Shown here in pieces: positions 6,161 through 14,275 of a stretch of 16,805 nucleotides of DNA. The notes below the pieces were generated by a model. It worked only from the letters and a program-made list of their open reading frames with translations. It was not told where the DNA came from and searched no databases. This DNA is from an uncultured Collinsella sp. (GTDB taxonomy: Bacteria > Actinomycetota > Coriobacteriia > Coriobacteriales > Coriobacteriaceae): NCBI GenBank assembly GCA_902494815.1, contig CABUVB010000024.1, positions 1 through 16,805 of the forward strand, in the 5' to 3' direction. The position numbers were made by a program, and so were the translations under genes. Position 1 is the stretch's first letter, and the number at the start of each line of letters is the position of its first letter.

Positions 6161-6526
6161 TTAGTCCTCAGCGATGCTGTCGAGGATGCTGCGCGTGATG
6201 GACACCAGGATGCTGCCCATAAAGGCCGATCCAAAGCTGGCGATGGAGATGCCGACGCCCAGCAGGTTGACCGACAGGTAACTCGCGAGCTCAAGCATAA
6301 AGCTGTTGACGACAAGCTGGAAAATGCCCAGCGTAATGATCGTGAGCGGCAGCGAGATGACCGTGAGGAACGGTTTGACGAACGAATCGACAATGTTCAG
6401 GAACAGTCCCACAAAGGCAAAGCAGACCCAGGTCTCGGCAAAGCCGAAGGGTTGGATACCGGGGACGAGGAACGTGGCGATCGCGATGGCGATCGAGGTG
6501 AAGAGCCAGTTAAGCATAAAGCGCAT
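6161..6526 (-). CDS. Small four-helix membrane protein, phage holin 4_2 / YvlD family
   Basis: A 121-residue, strongly hydrophobic protein. Hydrophobic stretches at about residues 5-22, 30-50, 55-80 and 88-112 suggest four membrane segments. The Asp and Pro in NIVDSFVKPFL and the segment ISLPLTIITLGIFQLVVNSFML match the YvlD-like family that databases call phage holin family 4. The name comes from similarity; there is no phage context here, and most such proteins are chromosomal membrane proteins of unknown function, some linked to envelope stress. ATG 6526 has AAAGGA (6535-6540 on the plus strand) eight bases upstream. It appears monocistronic. Confidence 0.82.
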   Translation of the reverse strand: MRFMLNWLFTSIAIAIATFLVPGIQPFGFAETWVCFAFVGLFLNIVDSFVKPFLTVISLPLTIITLGIFQLVVNSFMLELASYLSVNLLGVGISIASFGSAFMGSILVSITRSILDSIAED

Positions 6527-6850
6527 GGCGTGAATCCTTTCTTGCGCCGGGATTGCTGGCGTCGCGTGAAGCGGCTTACGGCGGCGACCTGGATGGTTGC
6601 GCGGGCGCGCCGCGGTGTTTGGGCGCCCATTGTCTCAAATATTCGTGGAGCTTACGTGCGCATATGGTTTCTAAACGGCGTTCGTCCTGAAAAACGCGCC
6701 GCTGGCAGAGAGTCTTGTCGCTTTAGTTTGGTGGTGTGCTACACTGCTACGGGCAAAAGCCACAGGCGTTGCCCTATTGCATAGAACGGGCGAACGATGC
6801 CCGATGTCAGTATCAACTTCGATGCCTTTTGGCGGGTTTGGCGGTGATCG
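6527..6850. promoter_or_regulatory. Divergent intergenic region with yerC promoter and structured leader
   Basis: This is 324 bp between divergent genes. For yerC, TTGTCG (6715-6720) and the extended -10 TGCTACACT (6737-6745) are 19 bases apart. Downstream lie alternating GGGC and GCCC blocks: GGGCAA (6751-6756), TTGCCC (6769-6774), CGGGC (6787-6791) and GCCCG (6799-6803). These can form two hairpins, or one alternative middle hairpin. I see no clear promoter for the minus-strand gene in 6527-6710. Confidence 0.4.
6797..6847 (+). CDS. Possible 16-codon leader peptide with two Trp codons
   Basis: ATG 6797 opens the frame MPDVSINFDAFWRVWR, which stops at TGA 6845-6847, three bases before the yerC ATG. 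Two of 16 codons are tryptophan, and the next gene encodes a TrpR-type DNA-binding protein. Its start lies in the loop of the CGGGC/GCCCG hairpin. There is no strong ribosome binding site, and the TGG codons arise in a G-rich run, so coincidence is quite possible. Confidence 0.25.
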   Translation: MPDVSINFDAFWRVWR

Positions 6851-7150
6851 ATGAATATCGAGAACATGTTTGACAAGCCTGATGTCAAGCAGCTGGTCCA
6901 CGCATTTAGCCTTTTGGACGACGAGAAGGATATCCAAGCGTTTTTGACCGATATCTGCACGCCGCGCGAGATTTGCGACCTTTCTCAGCGTTTGCAGGTT
7001 GCGCGCTATTTGGACGAGGGCGAGCCTTATGTTGAGGTTCAGGCCCGTACCGGCGCTTCGTCCACCACGGTGAGCCGCGTTTCAAAGGCGCTGAACGGCG
7101 AGTACGGTGGCTACCGCAAGATCCTCATTAAGTTGGAGGATGGCGAGTAG
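6851..7150 (+). CDS. YerC/YecD family TrpR-like regulator
   Basis: A 99-residue small DNA-binding protein of the TrpR superfamily. The helix-turn-helix lies in TPREICDLSQRLQVARYL (about 38-55) and TGASSTTVSRVSKAL (about 65-80), the signature of the YerC/YecD group. TrpR itself represses tryptophan genes, but the targets and ligand of YerC/YecD proteins are not established. GCGGTGATC just upstream resembles the anti-SD complement and is very close to ATG 6851; the possible leader frame ends three bases before it, so translational coupling is conceivable. A terminator follows, separating it from addB. In Bacillus subtilis yerC lies near the pcrA helicase gene; here it precedes a different helicase pair. 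Confidence 0.88.
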   Translation: MNIENMFDKPDVKQLVHAFSLLDDEKDIQAFLTDICTPREICDLSQRLQVARYLDEGEPYVEVQARTGASSTTVSRVSKALNGEYGGYRKILIKLEDGE

Positions 7151-7176
7151 GCCAGCGACAACATTGAATTACGAAG

Positions 7177-7201
7177 AACCGTCCCTCCGGGGGCGGTTTT
7201 T
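7177..7201 (+). terminator. Rho-independent terminator after yerC
   Basis: AACCGTCCC and GGGGCGGTT (7177-7185 with 7190-7198) form a 9-bp stem with one G-T wobble and a four-base loop, followed by T to 7201. It ends the yerC transcript and makes addB the first gene of its own unit. Confidence 0.85.
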
Positions 7202-7334
7202 ATATGCCTGCAATCGGCTGGTGCGTTGGGTTCAGGTTGCTTTGTACCAAAAGATGGAGCTGCGGTGGCAATGTGTCCGCTTGGGCGGGTAGGATGGATG
7301 CATTGATTATTGCGAACAGTTTGAGCGGAGGACC

Positions 7335-10300
7335 ATGCCTGTTCGAATCTATACCACCAATGCCGGCACGGATTTGAGCGATGCCGAGTCGGCACTGCTT
7401 GTCGACCTTATTGCCCGCCGCGGGCGTGCCGTGCTGCTGGCGCCAACGTTCGCCGAGCTCGACCTGTGCCGTCATGATGCGGCGGAAGCCGGGGCTTCGC
7501 TGGGTATCGACTACAAGACACCTTCGTCATGGCTTCGCTCGCTTTGGGAGTTTTTGGGCGACGGGCGCGATTTCGTCGACAACCTGCAACGCCAGATGCT
7601 GTTTTCGGATATGATTGCCCGCCGCGACGATGCCGACCTGCAGCCGCTTTCGCGTAGCCAGGGCACGGTGCGCATGCTCGCGCGCATGGCTCGCGATGTG
7701 CTTCCGGGTGTGGCGGGGACTGGTGCCGAGCGTTGCTGCGACAACGTTTGCAAGCCCAAGCCCAAAAGCGATGCCGAGGCTCGTGTGTTTGAGCTTTTGC
7801 GTGCCTACGCGGGCGGTTTGGACCGTCGAGATATGGTCGAGTCCTGCGAGGCAGCTGACATTATGGCCGGCGCTTTGACCGACAGCCTGCCGGCGTGCAC
7901 CCGCGCCGTTTGCGTGCGCGGCGTCACGTCATTTACGTATAGCCTGCTCGAGCTGCTGTCCGCCGTGGCAAACAACGGGGGAGAGGTTGTCGTGCTGCTC
8001 GCCCGCGAGCAAGCGGCGATGCGCGAGGAGCTTGCCACGGCATTTGATGCCCGCGGTGTGCTGTTTGAGATCGCGCCGCTGGGGGAGGACGCCGTCGCGT
8101 CTGATGTCGCTTGCGGGGCCGCCGCTCAGCCTGCCTTTATTGAGGTCGCCGGCCCCCATGCCCGTGCTCATGTCTATGCGGACGCCATCGATAAGTTGGT
8201 GAAAGCGCACAAGGAGTCCAAGGCCGATAAAGCTACTGCAACGCCCGCCGATCCCGTGCGCGTGCTCGTTGTTTCTGCCCGGGCATCCCAGCTGTTCGGT
8301 GAGCTCGCCTCTCGTCTGGCGGTGCGTCACATTGCGGCCGAGACGACTGAGTTCACGGCGTTTTCCCAGTCCGTCGCGGGCAGGCAGTTTACGGCGCTCG
8401 CCAACCTGATCGAGCGTATGAAGGCCGCTGACGAGGGCACCGCTTCCAAGACTGAGTGGTGGCCCGCGCCGGAGCTTACCGACTGGATCTACAGTCCGCT
8501 TTCGGGCGCTGATGCCGTCAATGCCCGTACCTTCGATAAGAATATGCGTCTCTCGCGCAGCAAGACTACCGCGGGCGTTAAGAGCCTGCTGCAGAGCGTT
8601 CAGGGCCAGGTGAGGGGCGCGCGCAAGGCGGCGAGCGACGAGAACTGGTTTAAGAACGTACCGTGTGTGGTCTCGGACGTGTTCCAGGCGCTGTGGCGCG
8701 ACAAACCCGTGACGGCGCTCAAGGCCATGCTCGCCGTTGCCGAGGCGCTGCCCGATCGCGCTCTAGGCGGCCTTGACGGCCAAGCCCGTCGCCAGGCAGA
8801 GACGGCCTTGCTGCGCCATGCCATCGACATCCTTATGAACGATGCTCGCGCGCTCGACGTGTCGCAGGCCGCGACCGTGCCGGTTCTCGACGGCGTTCGA
8901 ACCAAGGTGGACAAGCGCAGTACCGCTTACGATTACGAGACCTACGAGGTTGACCGTGCGCCACGTGCTCAGGTTCGTTTTGCTTCGCTTGCCGACGCGG
9001 CGGCTCTGCGCCCCGGCAGCTACGATGCCGTGCTGTTTGCCGATGCCGATCTGGACAGCTATCCGCTCTCGCACGAGGAGGGACCGCTGGCTACGCTGAC
9101 GGCGAGCCTTGGTCGCGAGGGCGTGACGCTTGAGCCCGCGGCCCTGCTGCGCGTGCGCTTTGGTCACGCGATGCAAGCGTCGCGTGGTCCGGTTACGCTC
9201 GCCCGTGTGACCCACGATCGTCAGGCGCGCGAGTGCTATCCGGCGGCCGTGTGGACCGAGTTGCGTGCGCACGCCAAGGCCGCTGACGACGCTAGGGCCG
9301 CTGGCAACGCTAAGGCCGCTGGCGCCGACAAGGCGACGTGCGTGGGTGAGGGCGATATCGTAAGGGACTTCGATCCCGCGGCAGGCGAAGGCCTCAAGCG
9401 CGAGCGCGTGACCTGTGAAGCCCCTCAGCATCTGAGTGCCGAGGCCGTGCCGTATTTGGTCCTGTGCCGTCGCGATGGCGAGGGTGAGGACGCGCCGCTC
9501 GTGCCGCGTCTGACGTCCGCCTCGCAGATCGAGGCCTATTCCACCTGCCCGCTGTGCTGGTTCGTCTCGTATCGCGTCAAGCCCCAGTCTATTGACGCGG
9601 GCTTTGGCAACATGGAGAAGGGCAACTTTGTCCACGACGTGCTGGAACATCTGCATGCCCGTCTGCCCCAAGAGGGCATGGAGCGCGTGACGCCCGAGAA
9701 CCTGCCGCGCGCTCAGGAACTGCTACACGAGGTCTTTGACGAGACCTTGGCCGAGCACGCCGGCAAGCGCGGTACCGAGGGCCCGCTGGTGCCGCTCTCT
9801 CCAGTGGAGGAGCGCCAGGTGGCCGAGATTTTGCCCCAGCTGGAAGGTGTGCTCGCCTACGAGTCCGAGGCGCTTGCCCCCTTTGCCCCGCGCTACCTTG
9901 AGTTCGCCTTCAACGAGCTCAAGGTCGAGTATGCCGGTTGGCCGCTTGGTGGGCGCATCGACCGCGTGGACGTGGACGCCGAGAATCGTGCTGTGGTGAT
10001 CGACTACAAGCATCGCACGGGCGTCGAGGAGTTTAAGCTCGCCGACCCTACGGTGCGCGACGAGGAGTCGGGCGCGGCGCCCATCGACGATCCGCGGTGG
10101 CTGCCGCCCCATACCCAGACGCTTATCTACGCGCAGGCCATGCGCCGGGCGCTGGGCCTAGATACCCGTGCTGCGCTCTATTTCTCGACCAAGGGCGGCA
10201 AGCCCGCGCTGCGCGGCGCGGCGAGTGCCGAGTTGCTCGAGGAAGAGCGTGGTGACGGTCGCATCCCGGGCCTCAAGAAGGGCTTTCCTGGCGAGGGAGG

Positions 10301-10469
10301 CAGCATGGACTTCGATGCGCTGCTCGACCGCGTGGAGACTGGCATTGCCGAGCGCCTGCGCGAGCTCGAGGCGGGCGACGTCGCCGCTGTCGATCCGACG
10401 TCGGCGCAGGCCGCGCATGCGCGCTGCTCGTATAACCACGAAGGAACGTTTGTAAGGAGGGACGTGTAG
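7335..10469 (+). CDS. addB: AddB-like subunit of the AddAB helicase-nuclease
   Basis: A 1044-residue protein forming, with AddA, the RecBCD-type complex that resects double-strand breaks for recombination. The C-terminal nuclease domain has the RecB/PD-(D/E)XK pattern: SQIEAYSTCPLCWF (about 730-743), GNFVHDVLEHL, GGRIDRVD with D876, VVIDYK with D890 and K892, then the HTQTLIYAQA helix. The N-terminal part is diverged. The Walker A of typical AddB (GxxGSGKT) is replaced by TNAGTDLSDAES, so ATP binding there is doubtful. The usual C-terminal C-x2-C-x5-C Fe-S ligands are reduced to C1031; C738 and C741 lie upstream. GGAGG (7327-7331) is only three bases before ATG 7335. A possible -10 is TAGGAT (7290-7295). 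addA starts three bases after the stop. Confidence 0.85.
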   Translation: MPVRIYTTNAGTDLSDAESALLVDLIARRGRAVLLAPTFAELDLCRHDAAEAGASLGIDYKTPSSWLRSLWEFLGDGRDFVDNLQRQMLFSDMIARRDDADLQPLSRSQGTVRMLARMARDVLPGVAGTGAERCCDNVCKPKPKSDAEARVFELLRAYAGGLDRRDMVESCEAADIMAGALTDSLPACTRAVCVRGVTSFTYSLLELLSAVANNGGEVVVLLAREQAAMREELATAFDARGVLFEIAPLGEDAVASDVACGAAAQPAFIEVAGPHARAHVYADAIDKLVKAHKESKADKATATPADPVRVLVVSARASQLFGELASRLAVRHIAAETTEFTAFSQSVAGRQFTALANLIERMKAADEGTASKTEWWPAPELTDWIYSPLSGADAVNARTFDKNMRLSRSKTTAGVKSLLQSVQGQVRGARKAASDENWFKNVPCVVSDVFQALWRDKPVTALKAMLAVAEALPDRALGGLDGQARRQAETALLRHAIDILMNDARALDVSQAATVPVLDGVRTKVDKRSTAYDYETYEVDRAPRAQVRFASLADAAALRPGSYDAVLFADADLDSYPLSHEEGPLATLTASLGREGVTLEPAALLRVRFGHAMQASRGPVTLARVTHDRQARECYPAAVWTELRAHAKAADDARAAGNAKAAGADKATCVGEGDIVRDFDPAAGEGLKRERVTCEAPQHLSAEAVPYLVLCRRDGEGEDAPLVPRLTSASQIEAYSTCPLCWFVSYRVKPQSIDAGFGNMEKGNFVHDVLEHLHARLPQEGMERVTPENLPRAQELLHEVFDETLAEHAGKRGTEGPLVPLSPVEERQVAEILPQLEGVLAYESEALAPFAPRYLEFAFNELKVEYAGWPLGGRIDRVDVDAENRAVVIDYKHRTGVEEFKLADPTVRDEESGAAPIDDPRWLPPHTQTLIYAQAMRRALGLDTRAALYFSTKGGKPALRGAASAELLEEERGDGRIPGLKKGFPGEGGSMDFDALLDRVETGIAERLRELEAGDVAAVDPTSAQAAHARCSYNHEGTFVRRDV
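9273..9326 (+). repeat. 18-bp tandem repeat inside addB
   Basis: Three imperfect 18-bp units (9273-9290, 9291-9308, 9309-9326), each around GC(T/C)A(A/G)GGCCGCTG, encode AKAADD, ARAAGN and AKAAGA. They form an Ala-rich linker at residues 647-664, ahead of the nuclease domain. The array keeps the frame and is likely to vary in copy number by slippage. Confidence 0.75.
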
Positions 10470-10472
10470 ACC

Positions 10473-13400
10473 ATGGATCTTTCGACTTTGATGCCGCAGC
10501 AGCTGCAGATTGTCAAAACGCTCGACCGTCCGCTGTTTGTCTCGGCGGGCGCCGGTTCGGGCAAGACCTTTACCCTCACGCGCCGCATCGTCTACGCGCT
10601 CTCGCCCGAATCCGGTCCGTTCGTCGAGCATCTGGACCAGGTGCTCGCCATCACCTTTACCAAAGATGCCGCGGCCGAGATTCGCGACCGCGTGCGCCGT
10701 GCGCTTATCGACGAGGGCATGGACGAGGAAGCACTGACCGTCGACGACGCGTGGATTTCGACCATTCACGGCATGTGCTCGCGTATCCTGCGCGCACACG
10801 CGTTGGAGCTGGGCATCGACCCCGAGTTCACGGTGCTCACCGATACCGACGAGCTCATGGACCAGGCTGTTGAGCATGTGCTGGCCCGCGCGACGGCGCC
10901 CGATGCCGCCCCCGAGCTCGCGGCATCGCTCAAGGCCCTCTATGCCTGGTATCCCATGGCGGGCGAGGGCGGTTCCTTTGGCACCGGCACGACCATCAAG
11001 GGCCTGGTGCGCGACCTGCTGGAGCTGTCGAGCCAGTTGCCGGGCGGTATGGACGACGTGTGCGTGGCGCGCGGCCAGGCCGATACCTCGGCACTCGCCG
11101 ATGCCTATCGCGCAGCGCTGGGCGCAAGCAAGGCCGCGACCGAGAAGGCGCAGGCGGCGCTCGATGCCATCGACGCGTTCGAGGCGAGCGGCAAGACCAT
11201 GGCCGATGCAGCGCGACTCATGATGTCGTGCACCATGCCGCGCGCGAGCAAGGCATTCCCTAAGGAGCAGGCCGAGCTGCTCAAGGCCGAGGCCGCCGAT
11301 GCGTTTATCAATATCGTGCTTGCCTGCGGTGGCCCGGCGCTCGATGCGCTGGTGGGCCTGGCCCGTTCCGTGGAGGCGGAGTACCGTGCGCTCAAGGCCG
11401 ACCAGTCCGCGCTCGACAATAACGATCTGCTGCGCATGGCATATGAGGCGCTGCGCGATTATCCCGCTATCCGAGCCGCCTACGAGGGCCGCTTTAAGAT
11501 GGTCATGATCGATGAGTTCCAGGATACCGACCAGATGCAGGTCGATTTGATTCGCTATCTGACGGGCGCGGGGGAGCGCGCGTTGTGCACCGTAGGCGAT
11601 GCGCAGCAGTCCATCTATCGCTTCCGCGGCGCCGAGGTCGAGGTATTCCGTCGCCAGGAGCGCAAGGTGGGCTCGTCTGCCGCGCCCGAGGCGACTGCCG
11701 TGACCGACACCCCCGCCGGCGAGCTCGTCAAGCTCGTGCGCAACTTCCGCAGCCATGACGAGGTACTGCGTTACGTGGCACGCGTCTTCGACGGCGATGA
11801 CGGCGGCCTGATGCAGGGCTTTTTGGACCTTGAGGCGAGCGACGGCCGCAAGGACACGCTGGTGGCAGATGCCTCGCGTCGCCAGGCCCTCTTTGTTGCC
11901 GGCGGCAGTACGCAGGAGCGCACACAGGCCAAGGCCCGTGCGATCGCCGAGCGCTTCCGCGCGCTTGCCGATGCCGGCCAGCCCCAGGGCGGCATGGTGC
12001 TGCTGCTGGGCCGCATGACCAACGCGGGCGTCTACGCCCAGGCCTTCCGCGACCAAGGGCTCGACTGCGTCATCGCGGGCGGCTCGGTCTTTGCCCAAGC
12101 AGCCGAGGTGCAGACGGTGCGCGCCCTGGTTTGTGCGCTCGCCAATCCGGCCGATACGGCGCAGGGCCTTATGCCGCTGCTCGCCTCGCCGATGTTTGCG
12201 CTCGGCGCCCAGGAGTTCCTGGCGCTGGCGACCAAGCTCGACGATCAGACGGGCGAGACGTCGCGCCGCAACATCGATGCGGGCATCATGAGCGATTCCG
12301 ATGTGCCGGGCTTACAGGGCTTGCCGATCGTGACGCGCGCCCGCGAGGTGCTTCGGTATGCGCTTCGTCGCGTGGGCCGCGATTCGTTCGCCGCCATCGC
12401 GCGCGACGTGGTCAACGCCTCCGGCTGGTTTATGCGTCTGGCGCAGCGTGGTCCCGAGGGCAAGGCCATTGCCGCCAACGTGCTCAAGGCGCTCGATGCC
12501 GTGGCCGGGGCGGAGGCCGAGTTCGGCAATTCTCCGCGCTCCATTGCGCTCGCCTTCGACCGCTTCTTGGCGGGCAAGGAGGCCCCGGGCGCCCTCAACG
12601 AGGAGGGTGACGGCGCGGTACGCATCATGACGGTGCATGCCTCCAAGGGTCTGGAATATCCGGTCGTGGCGGTCGCCGAGTGCTTTGGTGTGCGTAAGTC
12701 CTCGGGTACGGCACAGATGGGTCGCGTCGATGGCGGAGCGCAGGTCGTGGCACTGCCGGCACGCTTCGACGGCGTTAAGCTCGCCGACGGAACCTTTGTG
12801 AAGGGCGACGACGTCAAAAAGCAGTTTGAGCATGCGTTTAAGGGCAAGGGCACGTCGCTGTGGCTGCCGCCGGCGCTCATGGAGGACGTTTGTGCGACGG
12901 GTTCTCCCGCCGAGGCATTTGCTCGCCTGCGCAACGACGACCTGCAGCTCTCGCTCGAGGAGCGGGCCCGCCTGCTCTATGTCGCCATGACGCGAGCACG
13001 CGAGCTGGTCATTCTGGCGATGGATGCCGGTGTGAGCCGTGGCAAGGTGACGGCGCCGACCTTCGATGTCGAGACGGATCTGACCTACGACGTGCTGCGC
13101 CGTATTTTGCCGACCGACGCTCTGGACACGCCGCAGCTCGATAGCGACCGCCTGGTGTTCGACAACTCCCAGCCGGGCGACTACGAGCTCATTTCGCTCA
13201 CGGACTTTACCTTTGGCGAGCAGGCGTTTGAGGCAAACGCTTCGCTGGATGCCGAGGGCCGGCTTGTTCGCGGCGATGTCGATGTCGCCGATAGTGCTGC
13301 GCACTCAACTGTGCCCGGTCCTGCTGACCCCAAGCCCGATTCGTTTGAGCTTGTGTATCCCCAGGCAGTGGGCGTGCGCATGGGCATCTGTCCGTTCCCG

Positions 13401-14099
13401 GCGCGTGACTCGTATAGCTACTCGTCAATCGCCGCGGCACTCCATGCCGAGACGGAAGACCGTGCCGCCGAGGCTCGTGTTCCCATGGACGAGTCCGGCG
13501 ATGATGCAGAGTCGGATGGCTCGGAGATGACGGATGCAGACGTGGCCGCTGTCGAGCCCGCCGGCAATCCCATGGCGCTGGGCTCGGCCTTCCACGCCGC
13601 CTGCCAGTGGCTCATCGAGATGGGTGCCGATGCGCTGCCCGCTGAGCGTGCCGACGCCCTGGCTCGCCTGTGGCACCTGACGCCAGAACAGCGCGAGCGC
13701 TTCGATGTCGCTCTGGAGCGCTGGCTCAAGTCGTCGGTTCGTGCCGAGCTGTTCGCGTGGCCGTGCGTTCGCGCCGAGGTGCCGTTCTTCTCGTTGGGCT
13801 GCGAGGACGAGGACATCGCCCGCTACGGTGCATATGCCGAAGGCGCCATCGACGCTTTGGCGACCGACCCGGCCGATCCGTCACGCGCACTGGTCATCGA
13901 TTACAAGACGGGTGGCACGCCGGATGAGACGCCGGACCAGCTGCTCGAGAAGCACGCCCTGCAGGCGCGCGTCTACGCCGACGTGTTGCACAAGGCGGGC
14001 TTTGAGACGGTGACGGTCAAGTTCGTTCGCGTGGAGCAGGCGAATCCAGCCATCTTCGTCGAACCCGCCGAACCTCAAGTAGTCATCTTCAATCTCTAG
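10473..14099 (+). CDS. addA: AddA, UvrD-family helicase and nuclease subunit
   Basis: A 1208-residue SF1 helicase/exonuclease and partner of AddB; it unwinds and cuts DNA ends up to a Chi-like site. All helicase motifs are visible: Q motif MPQQLQIV, Walker A AGAGSGKT (25-32), Ia ITFTKDAAAEI, Walker B VMIDEFQDTD (D347, E348), III GDAQQSIYRFRG (375-386), IV RNFRSH (423-428), V TVHASKGLEYP (720-730) and VI YVAMTRA (836-842). The C-terminal RecB-type nuclease has H1041 in LGSAFHAA, D1127 in GAIDAL, and D1143 and K1145 in VIDYKTG. An acidic, low-complexity linker (about 995-1030) precedes the nuclease. AAGGAGG (10454-10460) lies within the end of addB, 12 bases before ATG 10473, so the two genes are tightly coupled. 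Confidence 0.95.
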   Translation: MDLSTLMPQQLQIVKTLDRPLFVSAGAGSGKTFTLTRRIVYALSPESGPFVEHLDQVLAITFTKDAAAEIRDRVRRALIDEGMDEEALTVDDAWISTIHGMCSRILRAHALELGIDPEFTVLTDTDELMDQAVEHVLARATAPDAAPELAASLKALYAWYPMAGEGGSFGTGTTIKGLVRDLLELSSQLPGGMDDVCVARGQADTSALADAYRAALGASKAATEKAQAALDAIDAFEASGKTMADAARLMMSCTMPRASKAFPKEQAELLKAEAADAFINIVLACGGPALDALVGLARSVEAEYRALKADQSALDNNDLLRMAYEALRDYPAIRAAYEGRFKMVMIDEFQDTDQMQVDLIRYLTGAGERALCTVGDAQQSIYRFRGAEVEVFRRQERKVGSSAAPEATAVTDTPAGELVKLVRNFRSHDEVLRYVARVFDGDDGGLMQGFLDLEASDGRKDTLVADASRRQALFVAGGSTQERTQAKARAIAERFRALADAGQPQGGMVLLLGRMTNAGVYAQAFRDQGLDCVIAGGSVFAQAAEVQTVRALVCALANPADTAQGLMPLLASPMFALGAQEFLALATKLDDQTGETSRRNIDAGIMSDSDVPGLQGLPIVTRAREVLRYALRRVGRDSFAAIARDVVNASGWFMRLAQRGPEGKAIAANVLKALDAVAGAEAEFGNSPRSIALAFDRFLAGKEAPGALNEEGDGAVRIMTVHASKGLEYPVVAVAECFGVRKSSGTAQMGRVDGGAQVVALPARFDGVKLADGTFVKGDDVKKQFEHAFKGKGTSLWLPPALMEDVCATGSPAEAFARLRNDDLQLSLEERARLLYVAMTRARELVILAMDAGVSRGKVTAPTFDVETDLTYDVLRRILPTDALDTPQLDSDRLVFDNSQPGDYELISLTDFTFGEQAFEANASLDAEGRLVRGDVDVADSAAHSTVPGPADPKPDSFELVYPQAVGVRMGICPFPARDSYSYSSIAAALHAETEDRAAEARVPMDESGDDAESDGSEMTDADVAAVEPAGNPMALGSAFHAACQWLIEMGADALPAERADALARLWHLTPEQRERFDVALERWLKSSVRAELFAWPCVRAEVPFFSLGCEDEDIARYGAYAEGAIDALATDPADPSRALVIDYKTGGTPDETPDQLLEKHALQARVYADVLHKAGFETVTVKFVRVEQANPAIFVEPAEPQVVIFNL

Positions 14100-14114
14100 C
14101 CCTCAGATAACTTG

Positions 14115-14171
14115 TGGTGGAATACGGACTGTTTTGGCCAAAAAAGCCGCCAAACAGTCCGCATTTCACCG
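14115..14171. repeat. Long imperfect hairpin between addA and dnaE
   Basis: A perfect 10-bp core CGGACTGTTT/AAACAGTCCG (14125-14134 with 14152-14161) extends inward by three GC pairs past a bulged T. Outward it runs to about 14115/14171 with one mismatch and two G-T pairs, giving roughly 22 bp of stem. The loop holds an A tract. Neither side has a U-tract, so it is not a standard intrinsic terminator. It may stabilise the addA mRNA end, act as a factor-dependent terminator or be a REP-like palindrome. Confidence 0.7.
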
Positions 14172-14224
14172 CAACCGCAAGAGGAGCCGTGTTGGTTTGG
14201 CTAGGTTCGGGTGCTGTCCGTGCC

Positions 14225-14236
14225 GTGCGGTAAAAT
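14225..14236 (+). promoter_or_regulatory. Candidate dnaE promoter (-10 TAAAAT)
   Basis: GTGCGGTAAAATCG spans this site, with TAAAAT at 14231-14236, about 40 bp before the dnaE ATG. It shares the GTGC...TAAAATCG sequence seen upstream of the M42 peptidase gene. TTCGGG at 14206 is a poor -35 at 19-base spacing. Confidence 0.4.
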
Positions 14237-14275
14237 CGTTCAGTCAGAACACGAACCCGCATCGGAGCTCATCAT

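Noticed and set aside
6161..6526. Prophage origin for the holin-family gene
   Set aside because: There are no neighbouring phage genes, endolysin or integrase. The YvlD-like group is usually chromosomal.
10158..12098. Long open frame (646 codons) on the minus strand across addB and addA
   Set aside because: It overlaps two clearly recognised plus-strand genes. Its protein is low-complexity Arg/Ala/Leu-rich with no domain, as expected for the antisense of GC-rich codons.
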